Positions 61,701 through 64,000 of a stretch of 64,000 bases of DNA are shown here, piece by piece. The notes beneath the pieces were generated by a model. It saw only the letters and a list, made by a program, of their open reading frames with translations, searched no databases and was not told where the DNA came from. The stretch is taken from assembly GCF_014898055.3 (NCBI RefSeq), contig NW_023605083.1, positions 66,581,715 to 66,645,714 of the forward strand. The letters run 5' to 3'. Origin of the DNA: Talpa occidentalis. Its lineage: Eukaryota > Chordata > Mammalia > Eulipotyphla > Talpidae. Position numbers and translations under genes: made by a program. The first letter of the stretch is position 1; each line of letters starts with the position of its first letter.

Positions 61701-63500
61701 TAAGTCTCAAGGCATCCACCTGAGACAGCATTGTGGGGTCCTGAAGACCACGTGAAGGGTAATGGCAGGGCCACACCGTGGTTCAGAATGTGAAGTCTGG
61801 GGTGTGGGCACTTGAATCTCCACACAGTAGTCTTTGATGCTAGCAAGTTCCCACTTCTCTGGGAACTTCAATTCCTTCTTCATCGATGCCATGGAGGACA
61901 GTCACACCTCCCTTATTTGGTAGGTGGAGTCAGACAGGTAGCAGACTTAGAACTGTCCTCCATACCATAATTAGCGCACAATAAATGACAATTGGTAGGA
62001 TTATGTGTTAACTATGTACGACATGAGCCCTATGCAAATTGTAAGACTTGCTATACATCTATAAGATGTATATCTGTTTATGGTAATGAGAATTATGGAA
62101 ATTCACAAAATCATATCCATACATACATATTCATACACTAAACAGTAATTGTATCATCTATAGGTAATTAGTTTAGGGTGATAATTTATGTCTTTGTAAC
62201 ATTTTACAACCTATTCCCAATGTTAAACAATGGAGAGCTGTTATTTTCATACTCATATATTGTTATTACTATTATTATCATTATCTCTAAAAGGCAGGGA
62301 CTTTTACAAGAGGCACTCAGTTATCCATGCACTAAGAGTGAGTTAGCCTGTTAAATGCTCTTATTAGCTATAGGAGGCATGCAGCATCCTTATTCCTCAT
62401 TTTACAGTGGATGAAAACGAGGGTGTCAAGGTCACCGTTCTGCCCCGGGGTCCATAGGGAGTGAGGCACTGAGTCTGTGCTCTGAAGCTTCGTGATCTGT
62501 GGCCTCCCAGCTACAGATGGAAATGTGTCCTTGAAAACAGTTCAGTTCACGAACTCAGGGCACTGTATCAACAGCGTGGGGACTGATCAGGATCCCTGAG
62601 TGCCGAAACCCCCACTGTCCTTTCTGCTTAAGGACCAGATGGAGACAGAGAAAAAGGAATGGACTGGCTGGTCCTGGAGACCAGGATCAAGTGGCCACAA
62701 TGTCAGGAGGGGTAGCATGTGGTGGCAGCCATCCAGGAGAGGCTGACGCTAGACATTAGCTAATTGAGACCAAGTCTTGTGATAAATGGGAGCCTTTTGC
62801 TGCCTCACCTAAGAATCTGATAATAATGCAGTCTCTAAGTGATGTCCCCTGACACTAGCATTTCCTGACTTCAGCTTTAAGTCAGGTATTTTCCTCTTCC
62901 CCTGCCAGGCTCTATCACCTATCAGCTTTTGCAAACTCTTTTTTACCACCAAACATGGAAAAGGCTTAAGTTTACATTATAAAAGGATAATGGGGGAAGG
63001 GTAGTCAAGGGGAGGAGGAGCAAACAAACTAGGGTATATTAGAGAACAAAATGCTGTTTATCTTCCCCATGCACCATGATAAATGCTGGGGGGGTGCCTC
63101 CACTCCTGGATCCCCACAACTTTAGGTAGTAGGGTTCTTTTAAATATCCCCAATTTATACATAAAGGAACTGAGTTTTAAACTGACTCTCTTCTTCAGAA
63201 AAGGACTAACTAGTATTCTATTCTATTCCTGAGCCTTAATGTACACAGCCATTCCTCTATTAACAGTTGTATTATTTCTATTACATTTTTACTATTATAA
63301 ATGATGATTAAGGAAACGTTCCTAGACATATATTTTTTCCATATATTTTGTCCATGATCTATCGATCATCCATTGAGTATCGATCTATCCATTGGATTTC
63401 TAAATATGATAATCCTAGGTCCAAGACAGTGGATCTTTTTCTATCTGTTTTTTCCCCTCACTTCCAGTTTTTCAACACTCCCACATGCACATACACACAG

Positions 63501-63533
<33 letters not shown>

Positions 63534-64000
63534 TTCCGATTGAACTTATGGTTCTTGGTGCTCCACTGCCCTTAACCTCAGCTGTATTCGACGATGAACG
63601 TGCTTGTTATCATCAGCACCTCCTCTTTACAGATGTGGAAACTGAGGCACCGAGGGTATGAAGTCTCTTGCCCATTTGACTCCAGACCCTTCATGCACTA
63701 GTCTAATTGGACAGCCATGTGCCATTAGCTGTCATCCCTCCTCCTGCCTCTAACCTACTCAGTGCCTTTTACAAGACTTTAGGTCAAAGTGCAAGGTTCA
63801 TAGTAACAAAGGCAGATGTAGCCACATGCTGGATGATCTGTCACTTCTCATACTGAAATGTTTGGACTCTATTCTCCAGGCAATGGTGAGCCATAGAATG
63901 GTTGGTACGGAAGGAGTTACATGATGCCATCTAGGCTTGAGAGAGATTGACACCGTAGTCTCTTTTTCACAGTAGACACCAGCCTCTTCTGCTTCTTCCA
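58718..64000 (+). other. PAPPA: PAPPA intron 4, 5' part (runs off the window)
   Basis: Begins with the GTAGGG donor. The exon 5 coding sequence expected next is not found before the right edge. Contents are decayed MIR/L2-type sequence (about 61.07-61.23 and 62.27-62.52 kb), a possible old LINE scrap near 63.24-63.33 kb and an AC repeat at 63.5 kb. Nothing else recognisable. Confidence 0.85.
63503..63531 (+). repeat. (AC)n microsatellite
   Basis: About 14 AC units in intron 4. Confidence 0.9.

Noticed and set aside
1..64000. Endogenous retrovirus or second gene
   Set aside because: No long terminal repeats, gag/pol/env-like frames, retrogene or other recognisable coding exons were seen on either strand.

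Overview
This is a stretch of a placental-mammal nuclear genome. It carries the 5' part of one protein-coding gene on the + strand: PAPPA (pappalysin-1, pregnancy-associated plasma protein A), a secreted metzincin-family metalloprotease that cleaves IGF-binding proteins. The call rests on four coding exons whose translation I recognise, all joined by canonical GT-AG introns with matching phases. Together they encode residues 1 to 637 plus one base of the next codon. They contain the signal peptide, the basic propeptide, the laminin-G-like module, two Lin12/Notch repeats, the full zinc-binding motif and the Met-turn. The rest of the gene (later exons, CCP/sushi modules, third LNR, 3'UTR) lies beyond the right edge.

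Layout: 1-2580 is upstream flank with one young SINE, a purine-rich tract and a G-rich promoter-proximal segment. About 2583-3700 is a TATA-like box plus CpG island, holding the inferred 5'UTR and coding exon 1 (3000-3408). Intron 1 (3409-32250, 28.8 kb) begins as a CpG shore with a perfect cAMP-response element, then becomes ordinary intron full of ancient MIR, L2 and hAT relics; two young SINEs sit close to its 3' end. Exon 2 is 32251-33313, intron 2 is 33314-53860 (20.5 kb), exon 3 is 53861-54006, intron 3 is 54007-58423, exon 4 is 58424-58717, and intron 4 runs off the window.

The dominant mobile element is a roughly 270-300 bp tRNA-derived SINE present in seven copies. Six have recognisable target-site duplications. 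It is not Alu, rodent B1/B2, the camelid tRNA-Ala type, the typical carnivore SINEC or the equine ERE type as I know them. I could not assign it to a named family, so the species is left open; the host is a non-primate, non-rodent placental, probably laurasiatherian. Antisense copies carry a built-in poly-T/AG plus GT pair that could act as a cryptic exon.

I see no second gene, RNA gene, CRISPR array, provirus or novel multi-gene system. The observations most worth checking are the unassigned SINE and its exonisation potential, loss of two N-glycosylation sequons in the protease region compared with human PAPP-A as I remember it, a two-codon upstream ORF and G-runs in the 5'UTR, a 24-bp perfect palindrome in intron 1, and an intronic cAMP-response element.
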